Shown here: positions 55,440 through 63,540 of the stretch, one piece after another
Layout: the number at the start of each line of letters is the position of its first letter
Numbering within the stretch: the stretch's first letter is position 1
Program-made: the position numbers and the translations under genes
Source: Bin80 sp964291275
Lineage (GTDB): Bacteria > Bacteroidota > Rhodothermia > Rhodothermales > Bin80
Direction: 5' to 3'
Assembly (NCBI GenBank): GCA_964291275.2
Contig: OZ219799.1
Span: forward strand, 1,736,001-1,800,000
DNA length: 64,000 nucleotides
The notes under the pieces: model-generated
Database searches by the model: none
What the model saw: only the letters and a program-made list of their open reading frames with translations
Told to the model about the DNA's origin: nothing

Positions 55440-56840
55440 GGGACTTCAATAAATATAGTGAATTAGTCCTGATCTTATCCAATTCTGGGCTAAGGTTTCA
55501 GACGATTTATCGCGTCATGCGTCATTCTACTCAAAGGTTTTATCTTTCATTTTTTCGACAATCACGAATCGTAATGGGGGTGAAGATTAAAGGAATAAAC
55601 AAGGTTTATGGCATTTCGTCACCTTGGTCAATTTCGGAGGTAACAGCGGATCATGATGCCGAGGAGGCCCATATCCATGTGATCTGTACGGATGAATCCA
55701 AGCTTCGGTGTCCAAAATGTGATCAAGCGAGTCCGGTGTATGATCGTCGGACTCGGAGTTGGCGTCATCTGGATACCGGAAAATATCGTACAATCGTAAC
55801 GACGCAGTTACCTCGTGTAAAGTGTGCAGAACACGGAGTGGTGACGATTTCGCCCCCTTGGGCGGATCGGAGTGTACGCATGACCTATGAATTTGAGGCG
55901 CTGGTCATTGATCTGCTTCGGGAGTCAACGATCTCGTCAGTGTGTCGGCTCCTGCAGATGAGTTGGCCTGCGGTTGCAGGGATTATGGACCGCGCAGTGG
56001 AACGGGGGCTTGATCGCAGAAAGGCGCAACCGGTTGCCCATGTGTGTGTGGATGAGACCTCGTATAAAAAAGGCCATAAGTATATCACCGTGGTCTCAGA
56101 TTCTCAAACGGGTACGGTGCTGTTTGTCAAGGAAAAGCGCACCCATGCGAGTCTGGATGCTTATTATGAAGGCTGTTCTACTGAGCAACTGGAAGCGATT
56201 GAAAGTGTGAGCATGGATATGTGGCCTGCCTATATCAAGTCCACGAAAAAACATGTTCCAGATGCGGCATCCAAGATTGCATTTGATCGTTTTCATGTGG
56301 CGAAAAAGATTGGAGGGGCGGTGGATAAAGTCCGTCGGCAGGAGAACCGAGAATTGCGGAAAGCGGGCATTGATGATCTCACCGGGACCAAGTATGACTG
56401 GCTGACCAACAAACAGAATATGTCGGTCCGCCAAAAGAAGCGATTCAAGGCGTTAAAGGATAGTTCGTTGAAAACGGCCCGTGCCTGGGCCATCAAAGAA
56501 TTGTCCCAGAAATTGTGGCACTATAAGAGCCGAACCTGGGCACGCAAAGCTTGGGAAAAATGGTTGTCCTGGGCCTCACGTTGCCGGCTTGAAGACATGG
56601 TTAAAGTTGCCAAGACGGTCAGAAAACACCTTTGGGGAATTCTCAATGCGATCATTCTCAAAGCCAGCAATGGGCCAGCAGAAAGCATCAACAGTCGAAT
56701 CAAAACGATCAAAGTCCGTTGCCGCGGATTTCGAAATACCAAGCGGTTAGCAAATGCAATTTACTTCTATCTCGGTGGACTGGATCTATATCCAGATGCT
56801 GTCTCAAAAACAAGGGTTTCACTAAATTAGTTGAAGCCCC
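55440..56840 (+). mobile_element. ISL3-family element B, intact
   Basis: 1401 bp with ends GGGACTTCAA and (reverse complement) GGGGCTTCAA and an 8-bp target duplication AACGTATT (55432-55439 and 56841-56848), standard for ISL3. It has inserted into the transposase gene of a related ISL3 element. Confidence 0.92.
55574..56830 (+). CDS. ISL3-family transposase B
   Basis: 418 residues from ATG 55574 (MGVKIKGINKVYGISSPWSI); the open frame extends upstream without support. The N-terminal zinc-binding region has RCPKCDQASPVYD and RVKCAEHG, followed by an HTH. The DDE-like core has VAHVCVDETSYKKGH, AIESVSMDMWPAYI and KIAFDRFHVAKKI, ending NGPAESINSRIKTIK. Intact and likely active. Confidence 0.93.
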   Translation: MGVKIKGINKVYGISSPWSISEVTADHDAEEAHIHVICTDESKLRCPKCDQASPVYDRRTRSWRHLDTGKYRTIVTTQLPRVKCAEHGVVTISPPWADRSVRMTYEFEALVIDLLRESTISSVCRLLQMSWPAVAGIMDRAVERGLDRRKAQPVAHVCVDETSYKKGHKYITVVSDSQTGTVLFVKEKRTHASLDAYYEGCSTEQLEAIESVSMDMWPAYIKSTKKHVPDAASKIAFDRFHVAKKIGGAVDKVRRQENRELRKAGIDDLTGTKYDWLTNKQNMSVRQKKRFKALKDSSLKTARAWAIKELSQKLWHYKSRTWARKAWEKWLSWASRCRLEDMVKVAKTVRKHLWGILNAIILKASNGPAESINSRIKTIKVRCRGFRNTKRLANAIYFYLGGLDLYPDAVSKTRVSLN

Positions 56841-57495
56841 AACGTATTTATGTCGCTTACGGAAGGAGGTCTCATCCACGCAAATGTGCGGAATAATCTC
56901 CGTTTGTCTGCGCCGAAGTCCTCGCTCTACCGCGTGCTCCATGATCCTTGAAATCACTTTCCATCCCACGCCGAGCTGCCGCGATACTGCGGATACACTC
57001 GCATCCCCAAGCCATCCAATTACCCTCTCTTCAAAGTCAAAGGTGTGCCGGGAACTCGACGATGCCCAGGGAACCTGCACCGTCCGAACTCCACACGCTC
57101 GACACTTTACACGCGGAACCCGGGCAATCAACTCCGTACGACAGGTACAGGTATCTAAGTGCCGCCAGAAACGAGCCTCGCGCAAATCATAAAAGGAACA
57201 AGCCGCCTTACACTTCGGACATGACAGCAATGATGTATCCGTGCAGATCACCGTTACCCGCCGTCCCCGATCCTTATCATCATAACGATTCACTAGAAAT
57301 CTCCCAAGGCGATTCAAGCCCTAAACTCCTATGGATACTCGCCTCATCCTTTTTCATTGTATTCGCATCTGTTTCAAGTGAAATTTTCCCCAGAATAACG
57401 ACCAAAAATAGAGCATATAACCACTACTATCATGACCGCCTTATATCGAATTTTTCTGAATTTACAGATTTTATCATAATATTGGGTGAAGGCCC

Positions 57496-57864
57496 ATAAA
57501 TGATTCGCAGTATTAACTCCACGACTAAGGTAAGGTTCACGGGGCAATTTGCCAAGCCTGGAATACGACCACGATGCACATTCCGACGTTGCGGGCCGCT
57601 GATTTCACCAGATTATTCACTCCGACTGCGTTCCAAGCTGCGGAGTGGGCATTCTGTGGGGATCCGAGCAAGATTGCAGATACGGAACGGAACACATAGC
57701 GCAGCTGCGGCTACGGAGGCTGCGTACGGGGCAATTTATCGCGTTTTCAGCCCGATCCCGCTATATTTCCTGGCTTCCGCATTCCGCATAGGCGGACTTG
57801 CCCCACGCGCCGTTTCGCGCTGCTATGCATCAGGTTTGGATGTGCGTGGTATGGCTCTTAGAAG
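57496..57864. other. No recognised gene
   Basis: One plus-strand stretch (MHIPTLRAADFTRLFTPTAF...TERNT, about 57573-57695) and a following one (RRLRTGQFIAFSARSRYISW) look like natural protein in composition, but stops separate them and I recognise no family. Probably remnants between two IS. Confidence 0.35.
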
Positions 57865-57870
57865 TTAACC

Positions 57871-57929
57871 CTGCCTCGCACCCATATTAAAGCCCTCACT
57901 GTTCAGCATTTTGAATGGGTGCGAGGCAG
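57871..57929. repeat. Perfect 15-bp inverted repeat with 29-nt loop
   Basis: CTGCCTCGCACCCAT (57871-57885) and ATGGGTGCGAGGCAG (57915-57929). It lies exactly where the amidohydrolase fragment stops making sense, so it may be the remnant of a small non-autonomous element or a hairpin end. Confidence 0.7.
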
Positions 57930-58056
57930 CAGTAGCTCCCCTGATGATCAGGCGCTCAAAAGGTCCCCCGCCTTCATCAGGCCCACGATCCGGTGCTGGC
58001 GCGACCGATGCATATGTGAGCGAGGGGAGCGATATGGCTGCAAACGGCAGGATCAC
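57930..58056 (-). pseudogene. Amidohydrolase N-terminal fragment
   Basis: Reads MILPFAAISLPSLTYASVAP (GTG start, signal-peptide-like) then APDRGPDEGGGPFERLIIRG, the usual opening of secreted amidohydrolases before an IDGTG-type motif. The similarity stops at RGAT, at the inverted repeat. The upstream side is cut by the ISL3 element at 58065. Short, so identification is tentative. Confidence 0.5.
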
Positions 58057-58151
58057 AATAATTTGGGCTCTTCCCCAAATATAGTTGAAGCAACATTAGA
58101 TTCGGAGATACTTTGAATGATGCCGACTGAGGTTACGGTTATTCTCAGTCT

Positions 58152-58176
58152 ACCTTGGGGATCATATTCCCAAGGT
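58152..58176 (+). promoter_or_regulatory. Hairpin in the leader of ISL3 element C
   Basis: ACCTTGGG (58152-58159) and CCCAAGGT (58169-58176) form an 8-bp stem with a 9-nt loop, 31 bp before the transposase ATG. It could limit read-through transcription or translation from outside promoters. No poly-T follows, so it is not a standard terminator. Confidence 0.4.
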
Positions 58177-58763
58177 TCGCCATCATTCTAAACATCTGAA
58201 TCAGTCAATGAAGATAGAGATCAAAGCGATGAGCCACGTCTATGGTATCGAGTCTCCGTGGGAGATTTCACGGATGACGACAAACCATACGGCCAAAGAA
58301 GTGGAGATTCATGTTATTTGCACGGATGCATCTGTGCTGCGTTGTTCGAAGTGTGATCAGGTTTGTCCTGTGTATGATCGTCGTCCTCGTCGGTGGCGTC
58401 ATCTGGATACGGGAGAGTATCGTACCTTCGTGGTGACCGAGATTGCCCGCGTGCAGTGTTCAGACCATGGAGTTCGGACGGTATTGGTTCCCTGGGCATC
58501 GGCGAAGGCACGGGTGACGTTTGCCTATGAGTCCCTGGTGATTGCCTGGCTTAAGGAGACGAGTGTTTCCGCAGTTGCCCGTTTGATGGGGGTGAGCTGG
58601 AACACAATTGACGGGATCAAGCAACGTGCGGTACAACGGGGGCTTGCGCGAAGAGCGGAGCAGTCCTCGACCCACATCTGTGTGGACGAGACATCGTTTC
58701 GTAAGCGGCATGATTGTGTGACGATTGTATCGGATCCCAAGACGGGGAGGGGATGCTCCAATA

Positions 58764-60044
58764 TTAGTTGGTTAAAGGAGCGTGACGTGAGGTTTCAAGA
58801 TAACGATTTACAGGTTCACGGTAATGTTCGAGCCTGTAAACCAAGGCTCTCAGTTGTGGGTTGTTGGGGATCCGCTTGAGTCTTTTTTCGGCGTGCAAGC
58901 AGACCGCCGCGATCCATCGCTGACGTTGGTGTGAGTTCGACCATCGTTTGACATTGCGCGTACCATGTGCCAGGAGACTGTTCACGTTTTCAATCGTATT
59001 GGTGGTTCTTAAGCTATTGCGAAGTGGCTCGGCGACCCCCAGTTCGTGCAGCGTCAACGTTTCTTCCATCCCCTCTCGCAGACTGGCCGCTGCGCTGGGG
59101 GATTCTTGCTCAAGCTCCGCTTCGACTTTCGCAAGTGCACGTTTGGCCTCCGCGTAAGTGGGTTGTGAGTAGGCCGCCTCCATCTTTGCTTTTACCCGCT
59201 TTTTGCCCGACTCCTCTTTGATGTGACGCGCTAGGTTTTCCTGCTTGTGCCATTGACACCGTTGGACTAAGGCGTGCGCACCAAATACGTCCTGGACGCC
59301 CTTGCGTAGCCCCTTGGCGCCATCGATAAGCACCAACAGGTGTCCGATATGCCGGAAGCCGCGCTGGATCAGATCAAGCAGCAAAGTCCGAACACTTTCA
59401 TGGTTTTCTGTATTGGATTCCGTAAATCCCAGAATGAGCTTCTCGCCGGTCACCGTAATCCCCAGACACAGGATCATTTGGCGACCGCGCAACGTCGTCC
59501 CATCCAGCGAGATGGCGATAAACGTCTGATCGTCAAACCGGCGATTCATGAAGGCCTCCAGAGATTTGGCCGTCTCCGCAATGAATCTTCGGCCCACAGA
59601 ACTGGCGCTCAACCCGAAACTCTCGGCCGCTTCTGCGGCCGTCTCGTGGTAACTGCGTTGAGAAAGCCCCAACAACAGTCGGTTGATCAGCTTTTCCAAA
59701 AACGCCCCCTGCCTTTTGTGGAGGTGTTGATAGGTCCTCAGCGGTTGTTCCTTGTTCGTCTCCTGGTTGCGCACACGCGGCACCGAGATCTTGACCCGGG
59801 CTTAGTCCAGACAGATCGAGCCACGATTGCTGCCCCAACGTTGATACTTCCTCCCCTCACGCCTGCGGGGTTGCCCGCAATAGGCCGTGACTTCTGCCTG
59901 AATGAGCTCACAGGCCAACCCCAGAATATCCGCGGAATTCCGCGCAGATTGAAGCAATGCAGCTGAATATTCGGGATATTGGCACGACCATTCCTCATAG
60001 GTCAGGGGATTTTCATGGTTTTGGGACATGGTGTCGATAGGCAT
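58764..60044 (-). pseudogene. IS256/Mutator-type transposase with one nonsense codon
   Basis: From ATG 60044 (MPIDTMSQNHENPLTYEEW) the frame runs to a TAA at 59802-59804 (SICLD-stop) and resumes at once in the same frame, ARVKISVPRVRNQETNKEQP, where relatives have no stop. The remaining domain has the catalytic acids in AISLDGTTLRG (D), LLVLIDGAKGLR (D) and TNTIENVNSLLA (E), and the RCQWHKQEN block. One point mutation has inactivated an otherwise complete transposase of about 425 residues, unless suppressed. Confidence 0.88.
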
Positions 60045-60054
60045 GATTGGACGA

Positions 60055-61016
60055 TTAGTTTGCAGGGAGGGTGGTGAGAGACTTGCGTAATGCAGGAAGA
60101 TACGCAGCGTGGGCTACACGGCGCAGCTGGGGTTCAAGCTCCAGCAATCCAGCACACAGGCGTGGGACACGTTGCGGGACAGGACCGGCAGGAATCACGG
60201 GACGAACCCGTGACATCAGCGTATTCAGATAGCTCAATACGCGCAGTCCCCGGTCGGCCTGGGGCAGCATACCGGTTTGTTGCAGGGTTAAGGTTTGATC
60301 CATATGTTGCCGCAACACGCGCGCAACCGAACGATTCTTCTGATCCAGGTCGCGGGCAATCTCCTCCAATGCCTGTTGCGCCTCCGCGGCATCACACGCA
60401 TGCCATGCATGTTGCAGGCGATGTCTAAACCGCCCCGCGTCCACCTCCCCCAATCCATTCACCACATCGGCCATCGTTGTATTGAGACAGCGCTGCAGGG
60501 CTACACGAGTCCCCCAAACCGTGCGTACAGCATTGGGCAAGGCAACCCCACCCGGCACCGTACATAACAATCCCGGTCGGCAGACAATCCACGGGCATCC
60601 AGATCATAGAGAAACCCCTCCATACGTTCCTGGTCCTGCGGCGTGCTTTCGATTACCCCCGCGATACGCCGGTAACCCTGGATCGTGACGGCTAAACCGA
60701 CCAGCACATGGGTGCCCAGCACGTAACAGAGCTGCAACCACAGGTGCACCACCTCCTCTCGTCTGAAATCACGAGCATGCAGGTATCCGGACGCCTCCTC
60801 CCAAGACGCAGGGGTCTCCTCCAATTGGACCTCGGGAGCCTCCTGTACCGGTGGCGGTGTAGCCGCAGGCGTAGCGGGGAGACCAGGGGCAGGAACACGC
60901 GCGGTCAACATTCGCAGCACATCCGCGTAATGGCGTACAAGCTCCAATTGGAGGTCCTGGGCCGAAGTGTTACCTCGTGGAGTAGGCTCCGGAGTAGAAA
61001 AATGTTGAGAATTCAT
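60055..61016 (-). pseudogene. Accessory protein: catalytically dead paralogue of the Mutator transposase, frameshifted
   Basis: From ATG 61016 (MNSQHFSTPEPTPRGNTSAQ): a Pro-rich N-terminal third, then a region that aligns by eye with the neighbouring transposase. VLVGLAVTIQGYRRIAGVIE pairs with LGITVTGEKLILGFTE, LDARGLSADRDCYVRC with LIQRGFRHIGHLLVLIDGA, and LRQHMDQTLTLQQTG with LREGMEETLTLHELG. The positions of both catalytic Asp are replaced. A 5-bp tandem duplication (GGCAA twice at 60536-60545) shifts the frame near residue 155; without it the frame runs VGLPNAVRTVWG to the stop at 60055. It ends 10 bp before the transposase start. Confidence 0.7.
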
Positions 61017-61021
61017 GGAAT

Positions 61022-61049
61022 GTGATATAAGTTGAAAGTGTTATATCAC
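61022..61049 (-). promoter_or_regulatory. Perfect 9-bp palindrome just upstream of the accessory gene
   Basis: GTGATATAA (61022-61030), 10-nt spacer, TTATATCAC (61041-61049), 5 bp before the accessory gene's ATG at 61016. This is an operator-like or hairpin structure that could hide the ribosome site or bind an element-encoded protein. Confidence 0.5.
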
Positions 61050-61080
61050 GCTCCTTTTAACCAACTGGTATAGTAGGACT

Positions 61081-61354
61081 CCCCCTGATCAGGTAGGGCT
61101 TACATGGTGCTATGTTTTTTGCAATTTACATCATAATATACAACGTGGCTTATGGAGAAGCGAGTTGGCGGCTTCGACGGCTAATCAGTCTGGTATTCGC
61201 GTATTTTGTGCCCTGGAGGGTTGTAACGCATGATTTCGGTTCGTGTGGAGCTGCCACGATCTAAAAACGCGCATTCATCGGTAAGATGCCGATTATCGCA
61301 AGGGGGTTTCGTGGGTTCTCCAACCGTGCCAATCGCTTCTCCATAAGCCATGAC
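61081..61354. ncRNA. Candidate bridge-RNA region of the IS110-type element
   Basis: IS110-family recombinases use a structured RNA encoded in the element's long non-coding end to pair with target and donor DNA. Here that end is the 274 bp between the inner repeat and the transposase stop. I did not resolve its loops. Strand and exact limits are not determined. Confidence 0.35.
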
Positions 61355-62497
61355 TCAGGCGCGCACACGCGTGGTGATCAATGGGTTTTCCAGGTGCAGT
61401 GCCGCCCACAAAAAGCCGACCAGTTCGCGCGCGACCGCGGTGTTGGCGACACATCGCGATTTGGTCTGACACAGTTTGTGAAAACGTTTGTACAGTCGGC
61501 GTTGCGCTTTCCAGGTAACGGCGACGACCTCCGCAGACACCGCTTGTTGCCGTTCTTTTAGTACCCGACTGCATCGCGGAGGCCTTGTATACTTCCATGC
61601 GGCGGAGATGACGGCATTTCGCACATGGACATTCCCGGTTTTGGTGATGCCCCCGCGTTTTGTACGATTCCCCGAGCTATGCTCGCTTGGCACGAGGCCC
61701 AGATAGGCCATCAATTGACGTGGATGTGAAAAACGCCGAATATCTCCTAACTCAAAAATCAGCGTTAACGCGCTCACCAGGCCGATCCCTCGGAATGCCA
61801 TTAAGACCTTGACGGGCGCTTGATAGCGAGCCCGGTCGGCGACCGCTGCTAAATCGGCCTCAATTCTGCACACCTCTTGTTCCAGTTGGTCCAACTGATG
61901 CAGATAGGTGTGAAGGGTGATCTGATCCACCTCCGGCATCGGTAAGGCACGAACCCAGGTGTGAAACGTCTTCGTCCAACGGGACTTGCCGGGATACTGA
62001 AACCCTCGCATCAGCAAAAAAGCCAGAATCCGCTGTTTCGTCCGGGTGATGGTTTCGGTCAAATCTCCCCGACAACGCAGCAAAGATCGAATGGCTTCCT
62101 GTTCCTCGTCTGGAATACTGATCGTCGTCAGTAAGCCGGCAGCATACAACGTCGCTAACTTTCGCGCATCTCGCCGATCTGTTTTGACTCGCTCGCCTGG
62201 ACGGCGGGGAATCGATGAGGGCGCAACCACTTCGCACGAAATCCCTTGGGCTTCCAAGGCGCGTTGTAAACCAAATCCACACGAAGACGCTTCATAGCAA
62301 GCGTCTACCCGGCCATGGCGGTCCTGAACCTTCCGGAAATACCTGAGCACCTTTGGCAGATCATGCAGCAATTCCCGCTCGTCCAGTACCTCACCTCTAA
62401 ACGCATTGTAGACGCACAACGCGATCGTCTTTTTGTGCACATCCATGCCGACGGCGATGGGAGACCCAGATGTGGAAGAATGTGTGTAGTTTTGCAT
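61355..62497 (-). CDS. IS110-family transposase (DEDD recombinase)
   Basis: 380 residues. The RuvC-like N-terminal domain has DEDD acids in VGMDVHKKTIAL (D), DACYEASSCG (E) and VKTDRRDARKLA (D...D). The C-terminal Transposase_20 domain has MAFRGIGLVSALTLIFELG, RQLMAYLGLVPSEHSSG and GNVHVRNAVISAAW. The frame is intact, so this is the youngest and possibly active layer in the nest. Confidence 0.93.
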   Translation of the reverse strand: MQNYTHSSTSGSPIAVGMDVHKKTIALCVYNAFRGEVLDERELLHDLPKVLRYFRKVQDRHGRVDACYEASSCGFGLQRALEAQGISCEVVAPSSIPRRPGERVKTDRRDARKLATLYAAGLLTTISIPDEEQEAIRSLLRCRGDLTETITRTKQRILAFLLMRGFQYPGKSRWTKTFHTWVRALPMPEVDQITLHTYLHQLDQLEQEVCRIEADLAAVADRARYQAPVKVLMAFRGIGLVSALTLIFELGDIRRFSHPRQLMAYLGLVPSEHSSGNRTKRGGITKTGNVHVRNAVISAAWKYTRPPRCSRVLKERQQAVSAEVVAVTWKAQRRLYKRFHKLCQTKSRCVANTAVARELVGFLWAALHLENPLITTRVRA

Positions 62498-63336
62498 AGG
62501 GCTATTCTCGGTTGGTTGATTAGTAGCTCATGTGAAGGTAGCTCAACCAGCCGGGATAGTCCTACTATAAGATCTAATATTGGAGCATCCCCGACGGGGA
62601 AGGTACTAAATGTGAGTGAAGGTCAGACAAAATCGAGTTTACGGGTTTGGTATGCGGGACTTAACCCCCGCGCAGTTGGATCAAATTGAGAGCGTGAGCA
62701 TGGATATGTGGCCTGCGTACATTCAGTCCACGATGGTGTGCGTACCGGGGGCCAAGGAGAAGATCGCGTTTGACCGTTTTCATGTGGCCAAATATCTGGG
62801 AGCGGCCGTGGACAAGGTTCGGTGCCAGGAGAACCGGGAGTTGATGAAACAAGGAATAGAAGATCTCAAAGGGACCAAATATGACTGGCTAACCAATCTA
62901 GTCAATATGTCGGAGCGGCAAAAGGAACGATTCCGAACTTTGCGGAAGAGTACGTTGAGAACCGCCAGAGCTTGGGCGATCATGGAAACCGCCCAGAAGT
63001 TGTGGCACTATATCAGTCGTACCTGGGCCTACAAGTGCTGGAAGCGCTGGCTATTCTGGGCCATGCGCTGTCGGCTTGAACTCGTCAAAAAAAGCTGCAA
63101 AAACCATCAAGAATCACTTGTGGGGCATTATCAATGCCATCATTCTAAAGGTCAGCAATGGTCCTGCCGAAAGCTTGAACAGCCGAATCAAAACCATTAA
63201 AGTCCGGTGTCACGGATTCCGCAACAAACAGCGGTTTGCCAATGCAATTTATTTCTATCTCGGAGGACTGGATATGTACCCCGAAGGCCTTCAAAAACAG
63301 GCTCCCCACTCATAAAAGTGAAGAGCCCATAATATT

Positions 63337-63537
63337 GGAATCGGTATCTGCATAGGTGGGATCGTCGCGCAGTGCGATCCGTTCTGTATCAACAATGAAC
63401 CTTGTCCACGCGGCATCTCGGTCAGACATACTTTCGAACCCCAGCATATAGGTCAAATTTGTCATTAAAGGTCCATAGAGTGTTTCGCCGAAGAATACTG
63501 GATTAAGTCCAGTCTTGTGGAAAATGGCAATCTCCCC
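63337..63537 (-). pseudogene. NIPSNAP-like protein, internal/C-terminal fragment
   Basis: The minus strand reads EIAIFHKTGLNPVFFGETLY and MTNLTYMLGFESMSDRDAAW, ending near LRDDPTYADTDSNI. PVFFGETL.GP...NLTYML.FE is the NIPSNAP signature. The 3' side is cut by ISL3 element C and the 5' side joins the glycerate kinase fragment, so it has neither end. Confidence 0.75.
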
Positions 63538-63540
63538 TCA

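Larger units (their letters stand above)
54712..57317 (-). pseudogene. ISL3 transposase A, split and frameshifted
   Basis: The C-terminal part (54712 to about 55439) has the ISL3 core AGIESVSMDMWPAYI, KIAFDRFHVAKYL and NGPAESINSRIKTVK. The N-terminal part (about 56849-57317) has zinc-finger-like LLSCPKCKAACSFYD, RVPRVKCRACG and HICVDETSFRKRHKY. Element B separates HKY from VTVVSDPKAG. The true N-terminus (SLGLESPWEISSESL) is in another frame just upstream, so there is a further frameshift near 57280. Confidence 0.85.
54679..57495 (-). mobile_element. ISL3-family element A, entered by element B
   Basis: The ends GGGTCTT...CCAAT (54679) and the reverse complement of ATTGGGTGAAGGCCC (57495, GGGCCTTCACCCAAT) are imperfect inverted repeats. 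No direct repeat of the flanks is seen, suggesting recombination after insertion. It truncates the subtilase-associated gene. Element B lies at 55440-56840. Confidence 0.7.
61069..62569 (-). mobile_element. IS110-type element inside the IS256-type element
   Basis: It carries the transposase at 61355-62497. An inverted pair TATAGTAGGACT (61069-61080) and AGTCCTACTATA (62558-62569) frames it; subterminal inverted repeats are a feature of the IS1111 group of IS110. No target duplication is expected. The long non-coding part (about 270 bp) is downstream of the gene, also as in IS1111. Exact ends are uncertain. Confidence 0.75.
58749..62592 (-). mobile_element. IS256/Mutator-type element with an accessory gene, entered by an IS110-type element
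   Basis: Perfect 19-bp inverted repeats GGGGATGCTCCAATATTAG (58749-58767 and 62574-62592) and an 8-bp target duplication GACGGGGA (58741-58748 and 62593-62600). On the minus strand it carries an accessory gene (60055-61016) and then the transposase (58764-60044). Its promoter-side end is split by an IS110-type element (about 61069-62569). Confidence 0.92.
58208..63315 (+). pseudogene. ISL3 transposase C, split and frameshifted
   Basis: 58208-58748 gives the N-terminal part (YGIESPWEISRMTTNHTA, RCSKCDQVCPVYD, HICVDETSFRKRHDC, VSDPKTG). 62601 onward continues KVLNVSEGQTKSSLRVWYAG, SVSMDMWPAYIQS and KIAFDRFHVAKYL. A run of seven A at 63087-63093 shifts the frame (six A would give LVKKAAKTIKNHL); the last part is read in the frame 63076-63315. 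Two independent defects. Confidence 0.88.
58065..63328 (+). mobile_element. ISL3-family element C, entered by an IS256-type element
   Basis: The ends GGGCTCTTC (58065) and its reverse complement GAAGAGCCC (63328) mark an ISL3 element whose own sequence is about 1.4 kb. The rest is the insertion at 58749-62592. The outer flanks differ (an amidohydrolase fragment on the left, a NIPSNAP-like fragment on the right) and show no direct repeat, so a recombination or deletion has probably joined unrelated loci at this element. Confidence 0.85.

Noticed and set aside
55298..55573. N-terminal extension of ISL3 transposase B
   Set aside because: Crosses the IS end and its target duplication at 55432-55440, so it cannot belong to the transposase.
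57500..57868. 122-residue frame between ISL3 elements
   Set aside because: Arg/Ser-rich, no motif, and other frames look equally natural; no support for a gene.
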